Of a DNA stretch of 64,000 nucleotides, positions 8,277 through 15,934 are shown in pieces (position 1 is the stretch's first letter; every line of letters starts with the position of its first letter). The stretch is from Kribbella soli (lineage in GTDB: Bacteria > Actinomycetota > Actinomycetes > Propionibacteriales > Kribbellaceae). Location: contig NZ_SJJZ01000003.1 in assembly GCF_004331345.1 (NCBI RefSeq), positions 868,001 through 932,000 of the forward strand, read 5' to 3'. The notes beneath the pieces are model-generated. The model saw nothing but the letters and a program-made list of their open reading frames with translations. It was not told where the DNA came from and searched no databases. Made by a program: the position numbers and the translations under genes.

Positions 8277-9212
8277 ATGACAGCCCGGAAGGACATCCGC
8301 GATGAAGGCGACATCCGGGGTGACGTGCGTGCGGAGATCCGGGAGTTCCTCAGCACCCGGCGGGACCGGATCAGCCCTGCAGAGGCAGGTCTTCCCGTGT
8401 ACGGCGGCGCCCGCCGCCGGGTCGCGGGCCTGCGCCGCGAAGAGGTCGCGCTCCTCGCAGGGATCTCGACGGAGTACTACACACGACTCGAGCGCGGCAA
8501 CGCCATCGGCATCTCCGACAGCGTCATCGAGGGCCTCACGCACGCGCTGAAGCTCAACGAGGCCGAGCGAACGCACCTTCTCGACCTACTCCGTGCCGCC
8601 GCCACGACTCGCGCTCCACGGCGGCGTCCCACGGCGCAACGAGTTCGGCCCACGGTCCAGCGCGTCCTGGACTCGATGAGCGGCACACCGGCGCTCGTAC
8701 TGAACGGACGCCTCGACATCCTGGCCGCCAACGCCCTCGGATCGGCGCTGTTTTCACCCGTGTACGCCGTCCCGGCCAAGCCGCCCAACAACGCCAGATT
8801 CGTCTTCCTCGACCCGCAGGCGACGGACTTCTTCCGCGCCTGGGACGCGGTCGCCAACGACACCGTCGCGTTGCTCCGGGCAGAAGTCGGCAGGGATCCG
8901 TACGACCGGCAAACGTCGGACCTGATCGGTGAGTTGTCCACCCGCAGCGAGGAGTTCCGCGCACGGTGGGCCGCGCACAACGTCCGGATCCACACCACCG
9001 GCGTAAAGCTCCTCCATCACCCCGTAGTCGGCGACCTCGAACTCCCCTTCGAGTCGTTCCCACTGGCCTCCGACCCGAGCCAGAGCCTCCTCACCTACAC
9101 AGCCGAGCCCGGATCCCCGTCGCAGGATGCCCTGAATCTGCTGGCCAGTTGGTCCGCCTCCGTCGAGCAGGACATGCCTTCCACTGATCCGCGGCGGGGA
9201 ACTCAGCCATGA
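8277..9212 (+). CDS. XRE-family regulator with MmyB-like ligand domain
   Basis: 311-residue DNA-binding protein. The HTH lies at about residues 38-90, with the family signature GLRREEVALLAGISTEYYTRLERG. The C-terminal half is the PAS-like MmyB domain (PALVLNGRLDILAANALGSALF ... HNVRIHTTGVKLLHHPVVGDLELPFE), thought to bind a fatty-acid-like ligand. ATG 8277 follows a -10 like hexamer by 7 nt; a GTG 9 nt upstream is also in frame. Its stop overlaps the start of the methyltransferase gene by 4 nt (ATGA), so the two are probably co-translated. The likely target is the divergent SDR gene. Confidence 0.88.
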   Translation: MTARKDIRDEGDIRGDVRAEIREFLSTRRDRISPAEAGLPVYGGARRRVAGLRREEVALLAGISTEYYTRLERGNAIGISDSVIEGLTHALKLNEAERTHLLDLLRAAATTRAPRRRPTAQRVRPTVQRVLDSMSGTPALVLNGRLDILAANALGSALFSPVYAVPAKPPNNARFVFLDPQATDFFRAWDAVANDTVALLRAEVGRDPYDRQTSDLIGELSTRSEEFRARWAAHNVRIHTTGVKLLHHPVVGDLELPFESFPLASDPSQSLLTYTAEPGSPSQDALNLLASWSASVEQDMPSTDPRRGTQP

Positions 9213-9877
9213 CGACCGCGCGGTACGACGGGCTTGCCGAGTGGTACGACGAGCACAACGCGACCGCGGCCGACTCCAATCGTGAGCCGCTGCTGGATTT
9301 GCTGGGTCCGGGAGATGGTCTGTGCTTGGACCTCGGGTGCGGGACCGGACAGAACCTGCGGACGTTGCGCAGTACGGGACGGACCGTCGTCGGCTTGGAG
9401 TACTCCGCGGATCAGTTGAGCCTCGCCCAGCAACGCGCGATCGATGGCGAGGCGCTGGTCCAGGGGGACGCGGCAGAACTGCCGTTCGCTGATGCTGTCT
9501 TCTCTACTGTCGCCGTTCTGTGGATCTCCACTGACGTCGACGACTTCGCCGCTGTCCTGCGCGAGGCGGCCCGCGTGCTGCATCCGGGCGGGGTGCTCGT
9601 GTTCTACGGGGCCCATCCCTGCTTCAACGGCCCGCACACCGAAGCCCGTCCCGACGACGGGCGCATTGTGCATCCGACGTACCGCACGGTCGGTTGGCAT
9701 CCCCCGGCGCCCTGGTGGGGCGAAGGCGGCATTCGCGAACGCCTCGGCATGCGACACGTTCCGCTCGCTGACCTCCTCAACGCATTCGCCGGCGCAGACC
9801 TCACGATCACCCGAACCGTCGAGCCACGCACCGACCCGATCCCCTGGATCCTCGGCCTACGCGCCGAGAAGCGCTAA
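9209..9877 (+). CDS. Class I SAM-dependent methyltransferase
   Basis: 222-residue methyltransferase of the UbiE/Methyltransf_11 type. Motif I is LDLGCGTGQNLRTL (about residues 38-51), then VVGLEYSADQLSLAQQR (motif II acidic residue) and GDAAELPFADAVFSTVAVLWISTDVDDFAAVLREAARVLHPGGVLVFYG (motifs III-IV). The acceptor cannot be inferred. It overlaps the XRE gene by 4 nt and has no own ribosome-binding site, indicating translational coupling with the regulator. Confidence 0.87.
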   Translation: MTTARYDGLAEWYDEHNATAADSNREPLLDLLGPGDGLCLDLGCGTGQNLRTLRSTGRTVVGLEYSADQLSLAQQRAIDGEALVQGDAAELPFADAVFSTVAVLWISTDVDDFAAVLREAARVLHPGGVLVFYGAHPCFNGPHTEARPDDGRIVHPTYRTVGWHPPAPWWGEGGIRERLGMRHVPLADLLNAFAGADLTITRTVEPRTDPIPWILGLRAEKR

Positions 9878-9892
9878 CTCGCCTCTCCTCGA

Positions 9893-9910
9893 AACCAGCG
9901 TTGCCTGGTT
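9893..9910. repeat. Short inverted repeat between methyltransferase and exonuclease genes
   Basis: AACCAG - 6 nt - CTGGTT, 15 nt after the methyltransferase stop and 10 nt before the next ATG. It could be a weak hairpin or an operator; no T-run follows. Confidence 0.3.
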
Positions 9911-9920
9911 GGATTGCCGG

Positions 9921-10490
9921 ATGCCAACTCTGTTCGTCGATCTGGAAACCACGAGCGTTCGGGAACCTTGGCTGCCGGGTGGTCGGCAGGTCTGGCAGTT
10001 GGCGGTGATTCGACGGGAGGACGACGGGCGGGAGACGGCGTACAACCGGTTCGTCCGGCTGGACGAGCTGGATCTGTCGGCCGCGACCGAGCGGGCGCTG
10101 GAGATCAGCCGCTTTCATCGCCACCCGTCGCTGAACGGATCCGAGCAGGACGTGAGCAGCGGTCGAGAGGTCGCGGAGCTGATGGTCGAGCTGACCGCCG
10201 ACGAGCCGTTGTGGGTGGGGGCGGCGCCCTGGATGGATGCGACCGACGTACTGCATCTGATGCATCTCAACGGATTGGTCGCGGATGACGCGGCGGACGT
10301 GCCGTGGGACTTCCGGCTGGTGTGCGTGATCAGCCAGTTGCTGGGCCGGACGAATCTGCCACCGACTGCGGACGTTGGCGAGATGTCGGCGGTTGTCGGC
10401 GTCGATCAGTCCTCGTACGCGATTCACGATGCGTTGGCGGACACCTACTTCGTGCGGGACGTGTTCGACGCGCTCAATCGACCGAGCTGA
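9921..10490 (+). CDS. DEDDh-type 3'-5' exonuclease domain protein
   Basis: 189-residue RNase H-fold exonuclease-like protein. DxE motif FVDLETT is at residues 4-10 (D6, E8). A second acidic residue lies in the WVGAAPWMDATDVLHLM region. The C-terminal HxxxxD motif appears as YAIHDALADTYFVRDV. The order and spacing fit a stand-alone DEDDh nuclease (DnaQ/oligoribonuclease-like), which would act on DNA or short RNA ends in the cytoplasm. It is shorter than DNA polymerase III epsilon, and I cannot name a specific substrate. The ATG has no strong ribosome-binding site. Confidence 0.7.
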   Translation: MPTLFVDLETTSVREPWLPGGRQVWQLAVIRREDDGRETAYNRFVRLDELDLSAATERALEISRFHRHPSLNGSEQDVSSGREVAELMVELTADEPLWVGAAPWMDATDVLHLMHLNGLVADDAADVPWDFRLVCVISQLLGRTNLPPTADVGEMSAVVGVDQSSYAIHDALADTYFVRDVFDALNRPS

Positions 10491-10510
10491 GGGACCTCGG
10501 TTCGGTGGGG

Positions 10511-12346
10511 TCAGGGTTGGGTGATTGTGGTGATGCGCCAGGTGTGGGTGGGTTGACGGGCCGAGCTGCGTGAGGGGGCGGCGGTGCGTGGGATGGTTGT
10601 CAGGGTGATCAGTCTGGTGGCCGGAGGTGCGGGTGGGAGTGGGGTTTTGGCGCCGGTGTGGTCGACTGCTTGGCCGGCTGTGAGGTGGTCGGTGGTTTTG
10701 AGGGTGACCGTTGTCGCGGTGCGGCGGGTGATTGCGGTGCTTTCGATCGTGATGCGGAGTCCTTGGACGCGGACGTTTTGCTGTCGGTAGGTGGATAGGA
10801 GTGCGCGGTCGGTGCGCCAGGGGGCGCTGCCTGGGACGTAGATCCGGTCGAGGGCGTCTAGGTCGAGGGTCCAGAAGGCGTGGGCGCGTTGGGCGTCGAG
10901 CGCTTGGAGGGTCTGGATCCAGGTGGCCAGCTCTGCTGAGGACGCGGACTCGGAGCGTGGAGCCGAGGTCGTGGCGCGGGCCTGGCTTGGCGATGTCTCG
11001 GGACGCCCGGGGGTCGTTGGGTGTGCGGCGGTGGGCGACGGAGTGGGCGGGGATGCGGGGGTGCGTTGGGTTGTGGACTGAGGATCGCTGGGCTCTGGGT
11101 GGGCGGTTGCTGGGGTGTCGATGGTGCGGAGGGTCGCGATGGCGATCGCGAGCACGATGATCGCGGCCAGGGCGGCTGCGGCGAGTACGCCGTACGCGGG
11201 GTGTGGGAGTCGCGGGAGTGCGAGGGCCGCTACGAATCTGGTGCGGCGGGACTTGGTGCGGCGGTTGGAGCGGACGCGCTTCGAGCGGGCCTTCGCGGAC
11301 GGTGCGGAGGGGTGCGGTCGCTTTGGTTGCGTCAGAGGTGAGGGCGGTGGGTCCGCTGGAGGCGGAGCGAGCGGCCCGCGGGAGACAGCCGGCGAATCGT
11401 CGTCGTCTGCAGATCCTCCCGACGACGCCGGAGGGTGATCGCCTGGCCCGGAGGCACTCGTCGGCGGGCTGTCGGGGCGGGGCGGAGCGCCCGGCAGCCG
11501 GGCGTCCGGATGGGGTGGAGTGCTCGGCGGTGGGCTGTCCCGGTGGGGTGGCGGGCTGGTGGGCGGCTGGGTGGGAAGTGGGTCGGCCGTCGCGGACGGC
11601 GCGGTGGGAGGAGGAGCTGGGTTGGTCGTGACGTCGTCGGCGGCGGGGCGTGGAGCGGTGGGACGAGGGGCTGGGTTGGGCGAGGGGTGGTTGGTGGTGG
11701 GGGGATGGGTTGTTGTTGGGGTGGCGAGGGGGGCTAGGTCTATGGGGGTGGCGGGGGTGTGGGTTAGGAGGCGGTTTGGGAGGGATCGGAGGGGGGTGGT
11801 GGTGATGAGCGTGGGCGGGAAGGGGGTGGGGTGTGCGCTGACGTGGTGGGTGAGGGTGGCTAGGGCTTGGTGGTCGGTGGTGGGGTTGCTGGGGCGGAGG
11901 GTGGCGTCGGTGAGGATTGGGCGGCCGTCGGCGTCGAAGAGGACGTTGTCGGGGGTGATGGAGCCGTGGGTGAGGTTCGAGGCGTGAAGGTGGGCCAGGG
12001 CCTCGGCGAGTGGGGCGAGGAGGGTGACGAGCTCGCCGCGGGACAGTGGGCCGCGGCGGGTGAGTAGGGCGGCGAGGCTTCCGGCAGCCAGGTGCTGGGT
12101 GATCAGGATCCAGCCGGTGTCGGTCTCGCGGTACTCGTGTAGTTGCGCAACGTGCGGATGCCGGAAGCGGGACAGCATGCTCAAGTCCTCGCGGAGCCGC
12201 CCCCGATCGGGAAATGCGCTGTGCGGGACGTGTTTGAGCACGGCGTTGCGGCCGGAGGCGCGGTCCCGGACCTGCCAGACGGTGCCGGCTGGTCCGGACC
12301 CGAGCTCGCGGCGCAGGCTGTAGCCGGTGAGGTCTGCGAGGTCCAT
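10511..12346 (-). CDS. Membrane-anchored degenerate Ser/Thr protein kinase (pseudokinase)
   Basis: 611 residues if started at ATG 12346 (a GTG at 12394 is in frame). Residues 1-150 are a kinase N-lobe and catalytic loop: glycine loop GSGPAGTVW, the ATP lysine in NAVLKHV and TGWILITQHLAAGSL hinge. The catalytic loop reads THGSITPDNVLFD where HRDVKPANILLD is expected, and the DFG segment reads LTDATLR. The HRD Asp, the loop Lys and the Phe-Gly are therefore lost, and the C-lobe is cut short. A Pro/Thr/Ser-rich linker of about 200 residues follows, then one membrane helix (about 384-406) after a basic KSRRTR stop-transfer region, and an outside domain of about 150 residues. Catalysis is unlikely; a binding or scaffold role is inferred. 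Convergent with the exonuclease gene. Confidence 0.8.
   Translation of the reverse strand: MDLADLTGYSLRRELGSGPAGTVWQVRDRASGRNAVLKHVPHSAFPDRGRLREDLSMLSRFRHPHVAQLHEYRETDTGWILITQHLAAGSLAALLTRRGPLSRGELVTLLAPLAEALAHLHASNLTHGSITPDNVLFDADGRPILTDATLRPSNPTTDHQALATLTHHVSAHPTPFPPTLITTTPLRSLPNRLLTHTPATPIDLAPLATPTTTHPPTTNHPSPNPAPRPTAPRPAADDVTTNPAPPPTAPSATADPLPTQPPTSPPPHRDSPPPSTPPHPDARLPGAPPRPDSPPTSASGPGDHPPASSGGSADDDDSPAVSRGPLAPPPADPPPSPLTQPKRPHPSAPSAKARSKRVRSNRRTKSRRTRFVAALALPRLPHPAYGVLAAAALAAIIVLAIAIATLRTIDTPATAHPEPSDPQSTTQRTPASPPTPSPTAAHPTTPGRPETSPSQARATTSAPRSESASSAELATWIQTLQALDAQRAHAFWTLDLDALDRIYVPGSAPWRTDRALLSTYRQQNVRVQGLRITIESTAITRRTATTVTLKTTDHLTAGQAVDHTGAKTPLPPAPPATRLITLTTIPRTAAPSRSSARQPTHTWRITTITQP
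11813..11831 (+). other. G-quadruplex-type G-run cluster inside the pseudokinase gene
   Basis: GGGcGGGaaGGGGGtGGGG on the plus strand: four G-runs with loops of 1, 2 and 1 nt. It lies in the template strand of the pseudokinase linker. Looser G-run clusters occur nearby at about 11699-11740 and 11778-11803. This is partly a by-product of the Pro-rich coding on the other strand. Confidence 0.5.
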
Positions 12347-12427
12347 GTCCAAGAGGATGCACCGATCGCGACCTCGCCCGTCGAAGTTATCCACAGCCCA
12401 GGGCGCCGGCCACGATCGGCCGCCGCC

Positions 12428-12440
12428 TACACTCGAAGGC
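12428..12440 (+). promoter_or_regulatory. -10 element of a probable leaderless lipB promoter
   Basis: TACACT at 12428-12433 lies 7 nt before the lipB GTG. The 5' untranslated region would be zero or one base. Confidence 0.55.
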
Positions 12441-13157
12441 GTGAGGGCTATCAGGTACGTGGAAGCCGGATTCGGCGCCGACGCGGTGGACTACGAGACC
12501 GCGTGGGCCGAGCAGCGACGGCTGCACGCGGAGGTTGCCGAGGGCACCGGCTCGGACACCGTGATCCTGCTCGAGCACCCGCCGGTCTACACGGCGGGCA
12601 AGCGCACCGAGCCACACGAGCGACCGATGGACGGTACGCCGGTGGTCGACGTGGACCGTGGCGGCAAGATCACCTGGCACGGCCCCGGGCAACTGGTCGG
12701 GTACCCGATCGTCAAACTGGCCTCACATGTGTACGTCGTGGACTACGTCCGGCGGCTCGAGGAGGCGCTGATCGGCGTGTGCGCCGAGCTCGGTGTGAAG
12801 ACCGGCCGGGTCAAGGGCCGCAGCGGCGTCTGGGTCGCGGCTGACGACCGCGGCCGGGAGCGGAAGATCGCCGCGATCGGCATCCGGGTCGCGCAGGGCG
12901 TGACCATGCACGGCTTCGCGCTGAACTGCAACAACGACCTGGCCTGGTTCGACCGGATCGTCCCGTGCGGCATCTCGGACGCCGACGTGACCACGCTCTC
13001 CAAGGAGCTCGGCCGCGAGGTCACGACCACCGAGGTCCTCGAAGCGGTCCGCCGGCACCTCGACGATCTCCTCGCCTGGAACGAGTACGAGCGCAGCCCA
13101 GACATCGACCACCACGAGGAGCCGCCGACCGCGATCACCTACGGGTTGACCGTCTGA
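12441..13157 (+). CDS. lipB: Lipoyl(octanoyl) transferase
   Basis: 238-residue enzyme that moves octanoyl from acyl carrier protein to lipoyl-domain lysines, the first step of lipoate assembly. The signature RGGKITWHGPGQLVGYPI is at residues 73-90. The catalytic pair is K142 (ERKIAAIGIRV) and C176 (IVPCGISDADVT). GTG 12441 gives the usual N-terminus (VRAIRYVEAG) and lies 7 nt after a TACACT hexamer, so the mRNA is probably leaderless. The targets, K43 and K194 of SucB, are encoded 8 kb upstream, and lipA lies 10 kb downstream. It overlaps the convergent sulfatase gene by 19 bp at the 3' end. Confidence 0.97.
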   Translation: MRAIRYVEAGFGADAVDYETAWAEQRRLHAEVAEGTGSDTVILLEHPPVYTAGKRTEPHERPMDGTPVVDVDRGGKITWHGPGQLVGYPIVKLASHVYVVDYVRRLEEALIGVCAELGVKTGRVKGRSGVWVAADDRGRERKIAAIGIRVAQGVTMHGFALNCNNDLAWFDRIVPCGISDADVTTLSKELGREVTTTEVLEAVRRHLDDLLAWNEYERSPDIDHHEEPPTAITYGLTV

Positions 13158-14518
13158 GGCTCCAGCCCCACCTCCGCGCGCCAATCGGCGTGCAACGAGC
13201 GCAACCGGTGTGCGATCTCCGGCTGGTCTGACAGGTGGTTGGTCTGCTCGCCGATGTCATCGCCCAGGTTCGCGAGGAACCAGCCCTCACCCATCGGCGC
13301 GTGCTCGTAGTCACGCAGATGCCTGGTGTTGGCGTCGTCGGCCACCCAGCTGAGCTTCCACTCCCCCGACCGCACCGCCCACTGAAACCCGCAGTCCCAG
13401 TGCAGGTTCTCGTGCGCCGCCTCAGCGGTTCCGGCCAGCACGGGCAGGATGTCGACGCCGTCAGCACCGTCCACCGTCGCGCCAGCCGCCGCGGCCAGCG
13501 TGGGGACCAGGTCCATCGTGCTGACCAGTGCGTCCGTACGACGTCCTGCCGGCAACTGGTCCGGCCAGCGCCAGAGCATCGGGATGCGGATGCCGCCGTC
13601 CCACAGCGTGTACTTCGTCCCGCGCAGCGGCGCATTGTCGCCGAAGTTGCAGGTCGACCCGCCGTTGTCCGTCACGTACACAACGATCGTGTCGTCGCCG
13701 GCCACGTCGAGCAGTCGCCCGATCTCCGCATCCATCAGCTCCAATTGGGCGAGGTAGTACTCGCGCCCGTGCGGGAGATTCGGCACGATCACGTCGTCGT
13801 ACCACTCCATGAACGGACCGTCCGCATCCGGTGACCAGTCGCGGAAGGCCGGGAGCCCACGCGCTTCCAGCTCAGAGTCCGGCAGCTGCCAGCAGAAGTT
13901 GTGGACGGCGTTGAAGGCCACCATGCAGAAGTACGGCCGCTCGTCATCCGCATCCATGAACTCCGCCGCGCGGCGACCGAACTCTGCGGTCAGAAAGCCC
14001 TCGTGCTCAACTGGCTCGTCCCCTGACAGCAGAGGCTGCACAGCCATGTGGTGCGCGGCCGGCTGACCATACGACTCGACCGACTCGTCGGAGTGATGCA
14101 GGTAGTTCAGCCGCCCGAACGACTGCCCCGCCAGCCCGTACAGCGTCTCCTCGAACCCGTGGTGCGGCGGACACGCCCTGTCCCCCACGTCCTCTTTCCC
14201 GTAGTGCACCTTGCCGAAGTACGCCGTCCGGTACCCCTGGTCGCGCAGGATCTCCGCGAGCGTCGGTACGTCGTCCGGCGGGAACGCGGCCGAGTCGAAC
14301 CATTGGCCGCCCCACCGCTGCTGGTACCGCCCGGAGATGATCGAGGCCCGTGACGGGCTGCAGATCGGCGCTGTCACGTAGGCGTCGGTGCAGCTCACTC
14401 CCTGCGCGGCCAGCCGGTCCAGCGCCGGAGTGCGTACGTCGGAGTGCACCCCGAGTCCACCGCGGTCGGCGTACCCATGGTCGTCGGAAACGATCAGCAG
14501 AATGTTCGGAGCGGGCAA
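13139..14518 (-). CDS. Secreted-type sulfatase, arylsulfatase A family
   Basis: 459-residue type I sulfatase. Calcium-binding Asp pair is D12/D13 (LIVSDDHGYAD). The formylglycine site is C53 in ICSPSRASIISGR, matching C-x-P-S-R. Further metal ligands are in VYVTDNGGST. TTG 14518 is chosen because it is 4 nt after the stop of the upstream sulfatase gene and has GAGAGG 8 nt upstream; an ATG at 14569 would overlap that gene deeply. No signal peptide is evident, so it may be cytoplasmic or exported with a partner. It forms a two-gene unit with the next sulfatase. The Cys needs conversion by a formylglycine-generating enzyme, which is not in this window. Confidence 0.88.
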   Translation of the reverse strand: MPAPNILLIVSDDHGYADRGGLGVHSDVRTPALDRLAAQGVSCTDAYVTAPICSPSRASIISGRYQQRWGGQWFDSAAFPPDDVPTLAEILRDQGYRTAYFGKVHYGKEDVGDRACPPHHGFEETLYGLAGQSFGRLNYLHHSDESVESYGQPAAHHMAVQPLLSGDEPVEHEGFLTAEFGRRAAEFMDADDERPYFCMVAFNAVHNFCWQLPDSELEARGLPAFRDWSPDADGPFMEWYDDVIVPNLPHGREYYLAQLELMDAEIGRLLDVAGDDTIVVYVTDNGGSTCNFGDNAPLRGTKYTLWDGGIRIPMLWRWPDQLPAGRRTDALVSTMDLVPTLAAAAGATVDGADGVDILPVLAGTAEAAHENLHWDCGFQWAVRSGEWKLSWVADDANTRHLRDYEHAPMGEGWFLANLGDDIGEQTNHLSDQPEIAHRLRSLHADWRAEVGLEPQTVNP

Positions 14519-14522
14519 CAGT

Positions 14523-15824
14523 TCATCCTCTCGAAAGGCGCGCAGCCTGGTCTGACTTCGCACGGGCATCGGTCGCGTCAGGATCCAGCAGCAATCTCAG
14601 CTCAGCATCCAGCCGCCGCACCAGAGCCGTCTCACCGGACAAGTCGTAGAGCTCCTGCGGGTCGTCCTCGACGTTGAAGACCTGCGGCGCGTGCTCTGAC
14701 CCGTAGTAGCAGTACTTCCACGGCCCGGTCTTCAGCATGAATCCACCGTCGACCATGCCCTGTGCGTGGTACTCCGACAGCACAGGTATGTCCTCAGCCT
14801 CCAGCAGCGTCTGGCCGGGCAGGGCGGCGTCGGGAGCCAGACCGGCGACGTCTCGCAGGGTGGGGAGCACGTCGATCAGGCTGACGTGTGCGGCGCTCCG
14901 GCCCGGCTGCAACGACGGGTGACGCAGCAGCAGCGGGATGCGTACGGCGGGCTCGTAGAAGCACTGTTTCTGCCAGATGCCCTGGTGACCGGCCATTTCG
15001 CCGTGGTCGCTGGTGTAGACGACCACGGTGTCATCCGGTACCGCGGCCAGCAGCCGGCCGATCTGGTGGTCCAGGTGACTGATCAGCGCCCAGTAGCAGA
15101 CTGTCGCCTCCCGGATCTGCTCTTCAGTCAGCGGCTCGTCGTTACGGAACCCGTGGCGCAGCAGCGAGATCACCGGGTGCTGGTCGTCTGCGACGGCAGG
15201 TAGCTCGACGTCGGCCGGGTCATACAGTGCGCGGAACTCCGGTGGTGCGACCAACGGGAAGTGCGGATGCATGTAGCCGACGTACAGCAGGAACGGGTCC
15301 TCGCCTGGGTCCCGCAGGAACTCCACAGCGGCGTCTGTGGCGGCTGCGTCGTGCTGCGTGTGGACGTGGTCGCCTGTGCCCTGTTCGGTGACATGAGAGT
15401 TGGTCGGGCGTCGCCAGTCCGCCGTACGCCGGGGTGGACGCCCACTGTGGTCGAGCCAGAAGTCCAGGTCGTCGGTGAGGCGGCGGTCGAAGCCGAGTAG
15501 GCGGCCTGGTCCGTTGAAGTGCGTCCGACCCGCTATGACCGAGGTGTAGCCGGCTGCGTGCAGGTGGTGGCCCCAGGTGCGGTACGACGGGTCTGGGATC
15601 ACGCCGTTGTCCCAGGCCCCGATCTGGTGCACGTACTGGCCGGCCATGAGTGAGAGGCGGGACGGCACGCACATCGGGCTGTTGGTGTACGCGCGATCGA
15701 ACGAAACGCCCTGCGCGGCCAGGCGATCCAGGTGTGGCGTCTGGACGTGCGGGTGACCTGCCCAACCGGCTGCCGCGGCGGTGTGTTCGTCGGACAGGAC
15801 GACGACGATGTTCGGTGGGCGCAT
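14523..15824 (-). CDS. Sulfatase (CxPSR type), first gene of sulfatase pair
   Basis: 433-residue sulfatase, clearly distinct from its partner. Metal site begins with D12-E13 (VVLSDEHTAAAAG) rather than Asp-Asp, formylglycine site C52 is in MCVPSRLSLMAGQ, and the second metal motif is VVYTSDHGEMAGHQG. The DEH start resembles choline-sulfatase/iduronate-sulfatase branches. ATG 15824 has AGGAG 3 nt upstream, and a TAAGGT hexamer 7 nt upstream could also make it leaderless. Translation of the second sulfatase is likely coupled (4-nt gap). A LacI-like palindrome lies just upstream. Substrate is probably a sulfated sugar or polysaccharide fragment, inferred only. Confidence 0.9.
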   Translation of the reverse strand: MRPPNIVVVLSDEHTAAAAGWAGHPHVQTPHLDRLAAQGVSFDRAYTNSPMCVPSRLSLMAGQYVHQIGAWDNGVIPDPSYRTWGHHLHAAGYTSVIAGRTHFNGPGRLLGFDRRLTDDLDFWLDHSGRPPRRTADWRRPTNSHVTEQGTGDHVHTQHDAAATDAAVEFLRDPGEDPFLLYVGYMHPHFPLVAPPEFRALYDPADVELPAVADDQHPVISLLRHGFRNDEPLTEEQIREATVCYWALISHLDHQIGRLLAAVPDDTVVVYTSDHGEMAGHQGIWQKQCFYEPAVRIPLLLRHPSLQPGRSAAHVSLIDVLPTLRDVAGLAPDAALPGQTLLEAEDIPVLSEYHAQGMVDGGFMLKTGPWKYCYYGSEHAPQVFNVEDDPQELYDLSGETALVRRLDAELRLLLDPDATDARAKSDQAARLSRG

Positions 15825-15837
15825 GGCTCCTACCTTA

Positions 15838-15851
15838 GGCAAGCGGTTGCC
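15838..15851. promoter_or_regulatory. LacI-like operator before the sulfatase pair
   Basis: GGCAAGCGGTTGCC: 5-bp perfect arms GGCAA / TTGCC around a CG centre, with one mismatched pair. The form matches LacI/GalR operators. It lies 13 nt upstream of the sulfatase start codon and next to a TAAGGT -10 like hexamer (15832-15837 on the minus strand). No LacI gene is adjacent. Confidence 0.5.
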
Positions 15852-15922
15852 TGTCCAGGTTCATCGAGTGTGAGCCGAAGTGTGTGCCGAAGTGTCTGCG
15901 GGCTGTAACCGCAGTTCGTCGC

Positions 15923-15934
15923 TACCTTGGGGGT
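15923..15934 (+). promoter_or_regulatory. -10 element of a probable leaderless promoter
   Basis: TACCTT at 15923-15928, 6 nt before the GTG at 15935, without a ribosome-binding site in between. Confidence 0.5.

Noticed and set aside
9807..12362. An 851-codon open frame on the minus strand overlapping the exonuclease and pseudokinase genes
   Set aside because: Its protein is an Arg/Pro/His-rich run with no fold, produced by reading high-GC DNA in the wrong frame. The pseudokinase frame has recognisable motifs and third-position GC bias.
14518..14569. Earlier ATG start (14569) for the second sulfatase
   Set aside because: It would overlap the first sulfatase gene by 47 bases and add residues unlike the family; TTG 14518 has a ribosome-binding site and begins at the conserved fold.
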